Shown: positions 8,832 to 19,545, numbered from the stretch's first letter. The stretch is 64,000 bases of DNA from Acidobacteriota bacterium (GCA_016184105.1 JACPDI010000022.1:1-64000), one strand, 5' to 3'. Numbers and translations: made by a program. Notes: generated by a model from the sequence alone, not told the origin.

Positions 8832-10420
8832 GCGCGCGGTCCGGCAGCGCCCACCTCGTGCTCGACGGCGTCTTCGTACGCCTTGAAATTGTCGACGAAC
8901 ATCTGCGCCAGCTTGCGCGCCTGCGCGTCGTACGCCGACGCGTCGCGCCACGTGTTCCGCGGCTTCAGCACCTCCGAGGGGACGCCGGGACAGGCCGCCG
9001 GCACCTCGAGGTTGAAAATCGGATCGGTCTCGTACGGCACCTTGTCGAGCGCGCCCGACAGCGCCGCGTGGATCATCGCCCGCGTGTGGCCGATCTTCAT
9101 CCGCGCCCCGACACCATGCGGCCCGCCGGTCCACCCGGTGTTCACGAGCCAGACCCGCACGTTGTGTCGCGCGATCTTCTCTCCCAGGAACTTCGCGTAC
9201 ACGTTGGGGTGCAGGACCATGAACGGCGCGCCAAAGCAGGTGCTGAACGTCGCCTTCGGTTCGGTGACCCCCTTCTCGGTACCGGCGACCTTGGCCGTGT
9301 AACCGGAGAGGAAGTGATACATGGCGCCCGCCGGCGTCAGCCGCGCGATGGGGGGCATCACGCCGAACGCGTCCGCCGTGAGCATGACGATGTTCCTGGG
9401 GTGCCCGGCGACGCCGCCCGGGATCGAATTGTCGATGAACGACAGCGGATACGCGCCGCGTGTGTTCTCGGTCAGCGACTCGTCATCGAGGTTCAGCCGC
9501 CGGGTCGCGTCGTCCATGACGACGTTCTCGAGCACCGTGCCGAAGCGCCGCGCGGTCGAATAGATTTGCGGCTCGGCCTCCGGCGACAGCCGGATCATCT
9601 TCGCGTAGCAGCCCCCTTCGATGTTGAAGACGCCGCGGTCGCTCCACCCGTGCTCGTCGTCGCCGATCAACTGCCGCTCGGGGTCGCTCGAGAGCGTGGT
9701 CTTGCCGGTGCCCGACAGGCCGAAGAACAGCGCGACGTCGTCGGCGCGCCCCACGTTGGCGGAGCAGTGCATCGACAGCGCGTTGCGCAACGGCAGCAGG
9801 TAGTTCATCACCGTGAAGATCGATTTCTTGATCTCGCCGGCGTAGCTGGTGCCGCCGATGAGCACGAGCCGCTTCGCGAAGTTCAGGAGGATGAAGACCT
9901 CGGAGTTCGTCCCGTGGCGCGCCGGATCGGCGGTGAAGCTCGGGATGTCGATGACGGTGAACCCGGGCTTGTGCCTGGCGAGCGCCTTCGTGTCCGTCCC
10001 GTTGATGAACATGTGCCGGGCGAACAGGCTGTGCCACGCCATCTCGGTAATGACGCGGATCGGCAGGCGGTAGTCCGGGTCCGCTCCGGCGTATGCGTCG
10101 AGCACGAACAGCTCCTTGCCCGCCAGATAGGACAGGAGCTGCTCGTGGAGCGCGTCGAACCGCTCCGGATCGATCGCGCGATTCACCTTGCCCCACCAGA
10201 CGCGATCGGCGCTCGAAGGCTCCTTGACGATGAACTTGTCGTTTGGCGACCGGCCGGTGTGCTGCCCGGTGCGGCAGACGAGCGGTCCTTCCTGCGCCAG
10301 CAGGCCTTCACGCCGGCGGACCGTCTCTTCGTAGAGCGCGGGCACGCTCAGATTCCAGTGCGCGCGCGCGAGATTCACGATGCCCTGCGTTTCGAGTCCC
10401 GACTCCTCGACCTGCGACAT
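8828..10420 (-). CDS. pckA: Phosphoenolpyruvate carboxykinase (ATP)
   Basis: 530 residues, full length for the ATP-dependent family. It interconverts oxaloacetate + ATP and phosphoenolpyruvate + CO2 + ADP, the entry to gluconeogenesis. The P-loop [10 protein letters not shown] is near residues 234-243, followed by the metal-binding [25 protein letters not shown] near the start and the [17 protein letters not shown] substrate region are intact. The 3' end overlaps the probable gatB start by four bases. Confidence 0.96.
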   Translation of the reverse strand: MSQVEESGLETQGIVNLARAHWNLSVPALYEETVRRREGLLAQEGPLVCRTGQHTGRSPNDKFIVKEPSSADRVWWGKVNRAIDPERFDALHEQLLSYLAGKELFVLDAYAGADPDYRLPIRVITEMAWHSLFARHMFINGTDTKALARHKPGFTVIDIPSFTADPARHGTNSEVFILLNFAKRLVLIGGTSYAGEIKKSIFTVMNYLLPLRNALSMHCSANVGRADDVALFFGLSGTGKTTLSSDPERQLIGDDEHGWSDRGVFNIEGGCYAKMIRLSPEAEPQIYSTARRFGTVLENVVMDDATRRLNLDDESLTENTRGAYPLSFIDNSIPGGVAGHPRNIVMLTADAFGVMPPIARLTPAGAMYHFLSGYTAKVAGTEKGVTEPKATFSTCFGAPFMVLHPNVYAKFLGEKIARHNVRVWLVNTGWTGGPHGVGARMKIGHTRAMIHAALSGALDKVPYETDPIFNLEVPAACPGVPSEVLKPRNTWRDASAYDAQARKLAQMFVDNFKAYEDAVEHEVGAAGPRA

Positions 10421-10489
10421 GAAAGCTCCCCTGCCTCCCCCGGTAAGGGACGCGGCAAAAAGAGAAATCGTACTACAAAAGACGGGAAT

Positions 10490-11581
10490 TCAGTGCGTGC
10501 GCAGGAGGGTGACGAACAGAGGCGCGAGCGCCGCGTCGAACTGCGATCCCGCGCCGCGCTCGAGTTCCAGCAGGGCCTCGCTCGGGGGCAACGGATCGCG
10601 GTACGCGCGCGTGCCGATCATTGCGTCATAGGCGTTCGCGATCGCCACGATGCGCGCGCCGAGCGGGATCGCCTGGCCGGACAGTCCATAGGGAAAACCG
10701 CGGCCGTCCGGGCGCTCGTGCGCGCAGCGGACGAGTGCCGCCGCGTCGGCCAGGAAGGGAATCGCGCCGAGAAGACGGAACGCGCGCTCCGGGTGCGTGC
10801 GCACCAGCTCGTACTCTTCGCCGGTGAGCGGCGCGGGCTTGTCGAGGACGGCGGCCGGAATCGCGCTCTTGCCGACGTCGTGGAGCAGCGCCGCGCGGCG
10901 AATGACCACCTTTTCCGCGTCGGGGCGCCCGAGGTGATCGCAGAGCAGCACCGCCAGCGAGGCCACGCGCCGCGCGTGCGCGTACGCGGCCTCGTCGTGC
11001 CGTGTGAGCGTGGAGAGCAGCCTGTCGACCGCTTCATCGGTGTCGACCACCAGGCCCCGCATCGCCTCCATCAGGCGCTGTTCGAGCTCCAGCGATTCCC
11101 GTTCGAGCTGCGCCGCCCACTTCCGCTCGGTCGCCAGATTCAGATGCCAGTCCATCGCGCGGCGGACCGCGGCACCGAGTTGATCGGGCGTGAACGGCTT
11201 GGTGAGATAGTCCACGACGCCGCGGCGCAGGCTGACGACGGCCGGCGCGACTTCGTGCGAGGCGGTGGCCATGACCACGGCGGTATCCGGGAACTCGTCG
11301 CGCAGGCGGTCGAGCAGCCACAAACCGTCGCGCCCGGGCATCCGGATGTCGCACAGCGCGACGCCCGCGGGCTCTTCGGACATGCGGATGAGGGCCTCAT
11401 CGGCCGTCGCCGCCGTGCGCACGCGGTACCCGCGCGAGCGCAGCCAGCGCGACATCACCTCGCGGATCCCGTCTTCGTCGTCGACGATCAGGACCGGGTG
11501 AGGGCACTGGCGGCGAATCCATTCGGCGAGCAGGGCCGCGCCGGCGACCTGCGGGCGCGATTCGGTCGGTTCGATGGCCAT
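10490..11581 (-). CDS. Response regulator with HD-GYP phosphodiesterase domain
   Basis: About 363 residues from ATG 11581 (MAIEPTES). A receiver domain (about 28-145) has the acidic pair VDDED, phospho-acceptor Asp in CDIRMPGRDG and Lys in YLTKPF. A helical linker leads to an HD-GYP domain (about 195-360) with LLHDVGKSAIP and ERPDGRGFPYGL. HD-GYP domains usually hydrolyse cyclic di-GMP. The second motif departs from the consensus (AHE for HHE, GFP for GYP), so activity may be reduced or altered. It lies downstream of the sigma-54 activator gene on the same strand. Confidence 0.88.
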   Translation of the reverse strand: MAIEPTESRPQVAGAALLAEWIRRQCPHPVLIVDDEDGIREVMSRWLRSRGYRVRTAATADEALIRMSEEPAGVALCDIRMPGRDGLWLLDRLRDEFPDTAVVMATASHEVAPAVVSLRRGVVDYLTKPFTPDQLGAAVRRAMDWHLNLATERKWAAQLERESLELEQRLMEAMRGLVVDTDEAVDRLLSTLTRHDEAAYAHARRVASLAVLLCDHLGRPDAEKVVIRRAALLHDVGKSAIPAAVLDKPAPLTGEEYELVRTHPERAFRLLGAIPFLADAAALVRCAHERPDGRGFPYGLSGQAIPLGARIVAIANAYDAMIGTRAYRDPLPPSEALLELERGAGSQFDAALAPLFVTLLRTH

Positions 11582-11718
11582 GATGGCGAACAAGGTGGTG
11601 CGTGTGCAAACCGGCTGCCGCACGAGTGGCGCGGCTCCGAGGCCGTTTTCACGGCGTTTTTACGCGGGGGCTCCGTGCGCGAGCGCGCCCCGCTGAGCGG
11701 AGCGCGCACACGCGCGGA

Positions 11719-13167
<1,449 letters not shown>

Positions 13168-13342
13168 GCTCCACCCAATGGCAAGAGGTGGGCCGCCCAC
13201 GGGATGCCGCACCCGGCCGCTAAGTCGTTGGTTTGCGGTAGGTTGCAACCTCGCGATGCGGGACGACCGGTGTGCGCAAGCGTGCGCGCCTGTGCGGCGC
13301 ACACGCGTCGCGCCACGAAAAGCCGAGAATAGAAACATAACG

Positions 13343-14302
13343 ATGCGAAGGATCCTCGTCGCGCTCGTGCTTGCGATGGCGGCGGCGTGTGCCCCCAGGC
13401 CGCAGCCGCGCCTGCCGGCGCCGGCGCCGACCCCAGAGGCACCGCGGCTGGTGCGCGTGCGGATCTCGACATCGCCAGGCCGACACGAGGTCGTAGGGGT
13501 GCCGCTCGAGGAGTACGTGCTGGCCTCCGCCCTGTCGGAGGTCGCTCCGCCGGCCAAAGACACGGCGGTGGTGGCGCGGGCGTTCGAAGTCCAGACCATC
13601 GTCGCGCGCACCTATGCCGTCGCAAACCTCCGGCGGCACGCGGCCGAGGGGTTCGACGTGTGCGACAGCACGCATTGCCAGCTGGTCGATCTCGATCGCC
13701 CGCGCCGATCGCGCTGGGCGAACATCGCCCGCGCGGCCGTGGAGGCGACGCGCGGCCTCGTGCTGTATCACGGCGAGCACCCGGCGCTGGCGCTTTTTCA
13801 CGCCGACTGCGGTGGGTATCTCGCGGCGGCCGCCGACGTGTGGGGCGGGACGGCCGTGCCCTACCTGCGTGGGGGCGCGGACCGCCTCCCGGACGGCAGC
13901 GCGCACGCCTCCTGGCAGCTGGCGATCGAACGCGAGCAGCTGCGCGCGGCGCTGAACGCGAGCCCGCGGACCGCGGTCGGCGCGCGGCTCGACACGATCG
14001 ACGTCCAGAGCCGGGACGCGTCCGGGCGGGCGCGCCTGCTGCTGCTCAACGGCGCCCGCGCGCCGGTGGTCCGTGGTGAGGATTTTCGGGCCGCCCTGTC
14101 GGCCGCGCTCGGCCCGCGCGCGGTCCGCAGCGCGCGCTTCGACGTGCGCCGCGAAGGGGACAGGTTCTTCTTCGAGGGGCACGGCTTCGGCCACGGGGTC
14201 GGCCTGTGCCAGCGAGGCGCGCTCGCTCGCGCCGCCGCGGGCGAGCCGGTGGAGAAGATCCTGGCGTTCTACTACCCCGGCACCCGGTTACGAAAAGCGT
14301 AA
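13343..14302 (+). CDS. SpoIID/LytB-domain exported protein
   Basis: 319 residues starting at ATG 13343, with a lipoprotein-type signal (LVLAMAAAC, Cys near 16). The SpoIID domain is recognised by LEEYVLASALSEV, QTIVARTYAV, FHADCGGYLA and the C-terminal HGFGHGVGLCQRGA. SpoIID proteins are lytic transglycosylases acting on denuded glycan in sporulators. In non-sporulating bacteria they are thought to act in cell-wall remodelling. It is divergent from the NtrC-type regulator, with a 175-base spacer. The stop codon lies in the left arm of the hairpin at 14299. Confidence 0.88.
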   Translation: MRRILVALVLAMAAACAPRPQPRLPAPAPTPEAPRLVRVRISTSPGRHEVVGVPLEEYVLASALSEVAPPAKDTAVVARAFEVQTIVARTYAVANLRRHAAEGFDVCDSTHCQLVDLDRPRRSRWANIARAAVEATRGLVLYHGEHPALALFHADCGGYLAAAADVWGGTAVPYLRGGADRLPDGSAHASWQLAIEREQLRAALNASPRTAVGARLDTIDVQSRDASGRARLLLLNGARAPVVRGEDFRAALSAALGPRAVRSARFDVRREGDRFFFEGHGFGHGVGLCQRGALARAAAGEPVEKILAFYYPGTRLRKA

Positions 14303-14367
14303 AAAGGGGTCGGGAGCCTTTTCCGCGGAGTGCGGCGGCGCGGAAAAGGCTCCCGACCCCTTTTTAC
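14299..14367. terminator. Long hairpin with A and T tracts: bidirectional terminator or REP-like element
   Basis: Arms 14299-14326 and 14340-14367 are perfect 28-base reverse complements around a 13-base loop. The arms run from GTAAAAAGGGGTCGGGAGCC inward. A-rich and T-rich ends give a U tract on either strand. It ends the SpoIID transcript, even providing the stop codon. Its GGGGTC(G/A)G terminal sequence recalls the inverted repeat at 4106. Confidence 0.7.
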
Positions 14368-14368
14368 C

Positions 14369-14374
14369 TATAAT
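14369..14374 (+). promoter_or_regulatory. TATAAT -10 element upstream of the ECF sigma gene
   Basis: A perfect TATAAT follows the hairpin and lies 35 bases before the ATG at 14409. I see no good -35 hexamer at the usual distance, so this is a weak prediction. Confidence 0.35.
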
Positions 14375-14408
14375 GTAAACACCTCGTAAGTCCCCGACGT
14401 AACAGCAC

Positions 14409-15050
14409 ATGAAAGCCGTCGCTCACCCGCTTCCGCCGGCCGAGGCCGCCCGACAGGCCGACCGCGAGGCCGCCCGTGCCGTTCGGGCCCTGCGGCGCGA
14501 GGGAGAGCACGACGCCGCGTCAGAGCGCTACGCGGAGATCGTCGAGCGTCACCAGCGACGGGCCTCGCGCATCGCGTTTCATTACTTGCGCGATGCCGCG
14601 GACGCAGACGATGCAGTGCAGGACGCGTTCATCAGGGCGTTTGTGAACCTCGACACGTATCGTGACGAGCTGCCCTTCGAGGTGTGGTTCACCCGCATTC
14701 TCGTGAACGGTTGCCTCGATCGCATCAAGGCACGGACGCGCCGATCCCGGTGGATGGTCGCGCTCGAAGACCACGGCCCGGGGGGCGGGAGGGAAGCGCT
14801 GGATCCGCCCGCGGCACAGCCGACGCCGGAAGCGCAGGCGCTCTCGGCCGAACGCCGGCGCCAGCTCTCCGAGGCACTGGCCCGGCTTTCCGAGCGGCAG
14901 CGGGCGGTGTTCGTGCTGAGCCACGAACAGGGCTATTCGTCTCGCGAAGTGAGCGCGATGACGGGCATGAAGGAATCGACGGTCCGCGTGCATCTGTTTC
15001 GCGCGATTCGGAAGCTGCGGACCTTGCTCCACGGAACGCTTGATGGCTGA
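14409..15050 (+). CDS. ECF RNA polymerase sigma factor
   Basis: 213 residues with region 2 (HYLRDAADADDAVQDAFIRAF) and region 4 (LSERQRAVFVLSHEQGYSSREVSAMTGM then ESTVRVHLFRAIRKLR), joined by a linker rich in Pro and Ala. It directs RNA polymerase to a stress-type regulon. The following gene overlaps its stop codon and encodes the likely anti-sigma factor, so the two should be made together. Confidence 0.9.
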   Translation: MKAVAHPLPPAEAARQADREAARAVRALRREGEHDAASERYAEIVERHQRRASRIAFHYLRDAADADDAVQDAFIRAFVNLDTYRDELPFEVWFTRILVNGCLDRIKARTRRSRWMVALEDHGPGGGREALDPPAAQPTPEAQALSAERRRQLSEALARLSERQRAVFVLSHEQGYSSREVSAMTGMKESTVRVHLFRAIRKLRTLLHGTLDG

Positions 15051-15651
15051 CGCACCACGCCTCGCCCGCCTGCTTCGACAGCTGGGCCGCCGTATGCGCC
15101 ACCTCAGCGACGAAGACCTGCTCGCGCTCGTCGAGCGCGCGACGCCGCACGCGCACCTCGACAGCTGCGATCGCTGCGCGACGCGGCACGCCGAGCTGCT
15201 GTGCGTTGTCGCGGAGCTGGACATCGTGCACGCCGAGGCGGACACGGTGTTCGACGACCAGCGGCTGCTGCATCAGCGCACGCATATCCTGCGGCGGCTC
15301 GACCGGAACCACGGGCCCGCGCGCGTCCTGCCCTTCCCCGCCGCGATGGAGGGGGCGCGGAGCATGCACGTGCTCAGCGCGGCGGGCCGGCGCTGGGTGG
15401 CGGCCGCGGCGATTGGCGGCGTGCTGGTCGGCATCTTCTCCGGCCGCCTGCTCACCCATCGCAGCGACAGGACGCCCTCCGAGCCGATCCGCGAGGCGCG
15501 CAGCGTCGCGGTGAGCCGCGGCATCGTGCCGGCCGACCTGCGCGGCGCGGGGCGCGAGGAGGCCATCCTCGAGGAAGTCGATTCCGTGCTCGCGCATCCC
15601 CCCGTGGGCGAACTGCGCGCGATCGACGCGATCACGCCCGCCGCGCGCTGA
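15043..15651 (+). CDS. Membrane anti-sigma factor with zinc-binding HxxxCxxC motif
   Basis: 202 residues from ATG 15043. The motif HLDSCDRCATRH (about 34-45) matches the HxxxCxxC of zinc anti-sigma (ZAS) proteins that hold an ECF sigma. A single membrane segment (about 114-132, AAAIGGVLVGIF) is followed by a periplasmic tail. It overlaps the sigma gene by eight bases. The signal that releases the sigma factor is unknown. Confidence 0.8.
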   Translation: MADAPRLARLLRQLGRRMRHLSDEDLLALVERATPHAHLDSCDRCATRHAELLCVVAELDIVHAEADTVFDDQRLLHQRTHILRRLDRNHGPARVLPFPAAMEGARSMHVLSAAGRRWVAAAAIGGVLVGIFSGRLLTHRSDRTPSEPIREARSVAVSRGIVPADLRGAGREEAILEEVDSVLAHPPVGELRAIDAITPAAR

Positions 15652-15668
15652 TCGCACCGCGTTCACCG

Positions 15669-15681
15669 TATAATTTCTCTG
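15669..15681 (+). promoter_or_regulatory. Putative promoter of ispH giving a leaderless transcript
   Basis: TATAAT at 15669-15674 is followed seven bases later by the GTG start of ispH at 15681. Transcription would normally begin about there, and no ribosome binding site lies between. A leaderless mRNA is the simplest reading. The -35 region is weak. Confidence 0.45.
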
Positions 15682-16868
15682 TGCCGCAGCTGATTTTCCG
15701 GAAGGGCCTCGGCATGAAAGAGGCCGTCGCCGCCGAGCTCGCGGCCGAGTACCACAGCGGTCTCGTGCAGCGAATTCGCGACGAGGGTTTCGTGCTCCGC
15801 AGCGGCCGCCTCACGATCCACCTGGCGAAGGAGTTCGGCTTCTGCTACGGCGTCGATCGCGCCGTCGATTATGCCTACCAGGCCCGGCGGCGGTTTCCCG
15901 AAAAGCACGTGTTCCTCACGGGCGAAATCATCCACAACCCGCACGTCAACGACCGGCTGCGCGCGGCCGGGATTCGCTTCCTGACGGATCCGGGCGAGAG
16001 CCTCGATCGCGTGGCCTCTGCCGACGTCGTGATCCTGCCCGCCTTCGGCGTGACGATCAGCGACATGGAACGCCTCGACCGCGTCGGGTGCACGCTCGTG
16101 GACACGACGTGCGGATCGGTGCTGACCGTGTGGAAGAACGTCAAGCGGTACGCGGCCGAGGGTTTCACGTCGATCATCCACGGCAAGGCCCGGCACGAAG
16201 AGACGCGGGCCACCGCGTCGCAGGCGCTCAAGTCGCCGAACGGCCACTACCTCGTGGTCCTCGACAAGGACGAAGCGCAGTTTGTGTGTGACTACATCCG
16301 TCACGGCGGTAATCGCGACGCATTCCTCGCCCGGTTTGCCGGGGCCGCGTCGCCCGGGTTCGATCCGGATCGCCACCTCGAGAAGATCGGCTGCGCCAAC
16401 CAGACGACAATGCTGATGTCGGAGTCGCTGGAGATCGAGCGGATGTTCCGGCGCTCGTTCGTCGACCGCTACGGCGAGGCGGCCCTGACCGATCGGTTCC
16501 GCGCGTTCGACACGATCTGCAGCGCCACGCAGGAACGCCAGGACGCCGTCATCACGCTGCTCACCTCCGAACGGCTCGACCTGATGATCGTGATCGGCGG
16601 GTACAACAGCAGCAACACGTGCAACCTCGCACGGATCTGCGCGGAACGCGTGCGGACGTATCACATCGCCAGCCCGGACTGCGTGGTGTCGGCCGATGAA
16701 ATCCGCTGCCGGCCGGTCGGCCAGCCCTCAACCGGCATCGTGAACGAGACGATCGAGCGGGAGTGGCTGCGCGGCCGCGACGTGGTCATCGGCCTCACGG
16801 CCGGCGCCTCGACGCCGAACAACATCATCGGGGAAGTCATCGAACGGCTGCAGTCGCTGACGGCTTGA
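15681..16868 (+). CDS. ispH: 4-hydroxy-3-methylbut-2-enyl diphosphate reductase, long (plant/cyanobacterial) type
   Basis: 395 residues from GTG 15681. It is the last enzyme of the MEP isoprenoid pathway, reducing HMBPP to IPP and DMAPP with a [4Fe-4S] cluster. The three cluster cysteines are in EFGFCYGVDRA, VDTTCGSV and ICSATQERQDA; STGIVNETIE and LTAGASTPNNII complete the site. The length and the insert containing HYLVVLDKDEAQFVCDYI match the plant/cyanobacterial subtype; E. coli LytB is about 316 residues. Confidence 0.93.
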   Translation: MPQLIFRKGLGMKEAVAAELAAEYHSGLVQRIRDEGFVLRSGRLTIHLAKEFGFCYGVDRAVDYAYQARRRFPEKHVFLTGEIIHNPHVNDRLRAAGIRFLTDPGESLDRVASADVVILPAFGVTISDMERLDRVGCTLVDTTCGSVLTVWKNVKRYAAEGFTSIIHGKARHEETRATASQALKSPNGHYLVVLDKDEAQFVCDYIRHGGNRDAFLARFAGAASPGFDPDRHLEKIGCANQTTMLMSESLEIERMFRRSFVDRYGEAALTDRFRAFDTICSATQERQDAVITLLTSERLDLMIVIGGYNSSNTCNLARICAERVRTYHIASPDCVVSADEIRCRPVGQPSTGIVNETIEREWLRGRDVVIGLTAGASTPNNIIGEVIERLQSLTA

Positions 16869-17184
16869 GCCGGCGGCTGATTTCGCCGGCGCCACGCCCG
16901 CTGCCGGGCCCGAGCGCGGGCTCCGTGCGCAGCCCGTCGCGCGTCACGCCAATCATGAGGCGGACCCGTTGGCCGCGGTGGGCGGCGAGCCAGCTGTGAA
17001 GCTCGGAACCCGGGCGGACGACGACCGTCGCGCGGTCGCCAAACGAGAAGTACCCCTCGTCCACCTCGTGATCGGCAGCCGTCAAGTGCGCCACGACCGC
17101 CGTCTCATCGAGACCGGCCGCCACGGCGCCGCCGAACGCGCCAAACACCGCCGCCGCCACGAACCAGGCCAGATGACGTCGCAT
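16837..17184 (-). CDS. Small exported protein of unknown function
   Basis: 115 residues with a clear signal peptide (FVAAAVFGAFGGAVAAG). The mature part has a regular pattern (VDEGYFSFGDRATVVVRPGSELHSWL) that suggests a small beta-domain. It overlaps the last 32 bases of ispH on the opposite strand. No family recognised. Confidence 0.55.
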   Translation of the reverse strand: MRRHLAWFVAAAVFGAFGGAVAAGLDETAVVAHLTAADHEVDEGYFSFGDRATVVVRPGSELHSWLAAHRGQRVRLMIGVTRDGLRTEPALGPGSGRGAGEISRRLKPSATAAVR

Positions 17185-17259
17185 CGCGGTCCTCGCGCGA
17201 GATCGGCGCCCAGGCTGGCCGTCACGCGCTCACGGGTTCGGTAAGCAACTTCGGTGCCC

Positions 17260-17365
17260 GCAGGCAGGTGCGAGGCACGAGTCCCCGGCACGAGGAAATA
17301 CACGCGAGTTTACGGTCTCGTGGGCGCTGCTCGTGCCTTGAGCCTTGTGCCTCGTGTCCGCCTGC
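17260..17365. repeat. Two facing heptamer arrays forming an imperfect inverted repeat
   Basis: Positions 17260-17294 read as five 7-base units of the form GGCACGA (with GCAGGCA and GGTGCGA). Positions 17331-17365 read as five units of the complementary form (TCGTGCC, TTGAGCC, TTGTGCC, TCGTGTC, CGCCTGC). They face each other across 36 bases and could fold into a long imperfect stem. The element fills the space between the small exported protein and the Spy-like gene. Confidence 0.6.
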
Positions 17366-17403
17366 GTAAACGCCCACCCACCCGGCGGGCGTATTCCTCA
17401 CAA

Positions 17404-17874
17404 ATGACGGTTTATGGCAGAGGTGTGCCCATGGCAGGCGTGCTGGCCGCAGTGATGGCGGCCGTACTGGTGGCTCCCCCCCTTTTCGCGGAGGCGCAAC
17501 AGCAGCAGCGCTGGAAGTGGTGGCAGGACGAGAAATCCAGGGTCGAGATCGGATTGACCGACGAACAATCCGGCGCGGTCGAGGAGGTCTTCCAGGCGGC
17601 GCTGCCGAAGCTCAAGGCGGCCAAGGCGCAGCTCGACCTGCTGCAGGCTGATTTGTCGCGGATGATCCGCGAGCGCACGGCGGACGAGAGTCTCGTCGCG
17701 GCGCACATCGACAAAGTGGAGGCGGCACGGGCCGAGCTGAGCAAGACGCGCACCTTGATGCTGTACCGGATGCACCGCATCCTCACCCCCGAGCAGAACA
17801 CCCGGCTGCAGGCGATCCACGATCGCTGGGAGAAGGAACGCGGAAGAAGTCCCCGCAGGCCGGAGTCCAGATAA
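17404..17874 (+). CDS. Periplasmic Spy/CpxP-like LTxxQ protein
   Basis: 156 residues from ATG 17404, with a second possible start at 17431. A signal peptide (VLAAVMAAVLVAPPLFAEA) is followed by a helical domain with the LTDEQ motif and a second LTPEQNTRL near the end, as in Spy, CpxP and ZraP. Such proteins are envelope chaperones or metal-stress sensors. It directly precedes tolC and the RND pump, so it probably reports on or protects the same envelope stress. Confidence 0.75.
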   Translation: MTVYGRGVPMAGVLAAVMAAVLVAPPLFAEAQQQQRWKWWQDEKSRVEIGLTDEQSGAVEEVFQAALPKLKAAKAQLDLLQADLSRMIRERTADESLVAAHIDKVEAARAELSKTRTLMLYRMHRILTPEQNTRLQAIHDRWEKERGRSPRRPESR

Positions 17875-17913
17875 CGGGTGGGATTCCGGACCATCGACAT
17901 CGCCCAGAGACGC

Positions 17914-19545
17914 ATGCGAAGAATGCCAGGAACGTTGTTGCTGCCTCTTTTTGCCGCGGCCGTCGCGCTCGCGACGCCGGCCGGCGCCCAGACCACCGCA
18001 CCCCCGCTGCGCGCGGTGGTGGACTTGACGATTGACGAAACGGCCAAGCGGGCGCTCGAGCGCAATCTCGACATTGCCGTCGAACGCCTGAACCCACAGA
18101 CCTTCGACCTCTCGCTGGCCGCGCTCGAAGCGAACTATCGGCCGACCTTCACGTCCACGACCGGTTATCGCGACGCCAACCAGTTCACCACGTCGCAGAC
18201 GGCGGGGGCCGACATCCTGAACACCGTGACGTTCACCGCGAACACCGGCCTCGCGCAGAACTTCAAATGGGGCGGGGGCAGCGCCGCCGTCGCGTTCAAC
18301 AACAACCGGATCGAGAACTCGAACCGCTTCGCCACGCGCAACCCGACGCTGAACGCCGGGTTGACCGCCACGCTCGTGCAGCCGCTGCTGCGGGGGTTCC
18401 GGATCGACTCGAGCCGCGCCACGCTCCGGGTGACCCGCCTGAACCAGCAGATATCCGAAACGCAGCTCGCGGCCACGATCACCAACACGCTGGCGACCGT
18501 CCGCAACGCCTACTGGGATCTCGTGTACGCCGTGCAGGCCGTGCAGGTGGCGCAGCGCTCGTTCGAACTGGCGACGCGGCTCGTGCAGGACAACCGCACG
18601 CGCGTCGAAGTGGGCACGATGGCGCCGATCGACGTGGTGCAGGCCGAGGCGGAAGCGGCCACGCGGCGGCAGACGCTCGTGCAGGCGCAGGCGGCACGCC
18701 GCACCGCCGACCTCGCGCTCAAGCGCCTCATCGTCTCGGGCACGGACGATGAGATCTGGAGGGCGGAGCTGAACCCGGTGGATCGCCCGTCGTTCACGAC
18801 GGTGGCGGTCGACGTGGACGCGGCCGTGCGCCGCGCGCTCGCCGAACGGACCGATGTCGCGCAGGCGAAGCGGCAGCTCGAGATCAACGACACGAACGTC
18901 AAGCTGCTGCGCGACCAGACGCTGCCCGCGCTCGACCTGACGGCGAGCTACGGGCTCGCGGGGATCGGCGGCACGCAGTTCGTACGCAGCGGGCTGGGCG
19001 GCGATGTCACGCAGATCGTCGAGAGCGGCTACTGGAGCGCGTTGCGCACGCTGCGTGGCGTCGACGCCCCGACCTGGAACCTGTCGGTGGCGCTCAGCTA
19101 TCCGATCGGGACGAGCAGCTCGGACGCGAACCTGGCACGCGCGCGCGTGCAGGTCCGGCAGGCGCAGGCGCAGATCAAGTCGCTCGAGCTGCAGATTGCG
19201 ACCGAGGTCACCAACATCGCGCTGACGCTGCAGAGCAACGCCGAGCGCGTGCAGGCGGCGCGTGCCGCGCGCGAGCTTGCCGAGAAACGCCTCGAGGCGG
19301 AAAACAGCAAGTTCGAAGTGGGCATGTCCACCAACTACTTCGTCGTCCAGGCGCAGCGTGACCTGGCTGACGCGCAGAATACCGAGCTGCGGGCGCTGCT
19401 CGATTACAACAAGTCGGTCGTCGATTTCGACCGCGTGCAGCAGACCTCGCTCTCGCGCGCCAACATCACGCTCGTTTCCGGTGGAGGGGGCACGGCCACG
19501 ACCACGACCCGCACCACGGGCACGACCGGCCAGGGAGGGTTCTGA
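17914..19545 (+). CDS. TolC-family outer membrane efflux channel
   Basis: About 543 residues from ATG 17914, with signal peptide MRRMPGTLLLPLFAAAVALA. The frame is open to a GTG at 17878. Two copies of the long helical TolC repeat are visible (RNAYWDLVYAVQAVQVAQRS and AQAQIKSLELQIATEV). The C-terminus is Gly/Thr-rich. It forms the outer-membrane duct for the RND pump encoded downstream. Its stop overlaps the adaptor ATG by one base. Confidence 0.92.
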   Translation: MRRMPGTLLLPLFAAAVALATPAGAQTTAPPLRAVVDLTIDETAKRALERNLDIAVERLNPQTFDLSLAALEANYRPTFTSTTGYRDANQFTTSQTAGADILNTVTFTANTGLAQNFKWGGGSAAVAFNNNRIENSNRFATRNPTLNAGLTATLVQPLLRGFRIDSSRATLRVTRLNQQISETQLAATITNTLATVRNAYWDLVYAVQAVQVAQRSFELATRLVQDNRTRVEVGTMAPIDVVQAEAEAATRRQTLVQAQAARRTADLALKRLIVSGTDDEIWRAELNPVDRPSFTTVAVDVDAAVRRALAERTDVAQAKRQLEINDTNVKLLRDQTLPALDLTASYGLAGIGGTQFVRSGLGGDVTQIVESGYWSALRTLRGVDAPTWNLSVALSYPIGTSSSDANLARARVQVRQAQAQIKSLELQIATEVTNIALTLQSNAERVQAARAARELAEKRLEAENSKFEVGMSTNYFVVQAQRDLADAQNTELRALLDYNKSVVDFDRVQQTSLSRANITLVSGGGGTATTTTRTTGTTGQGGF

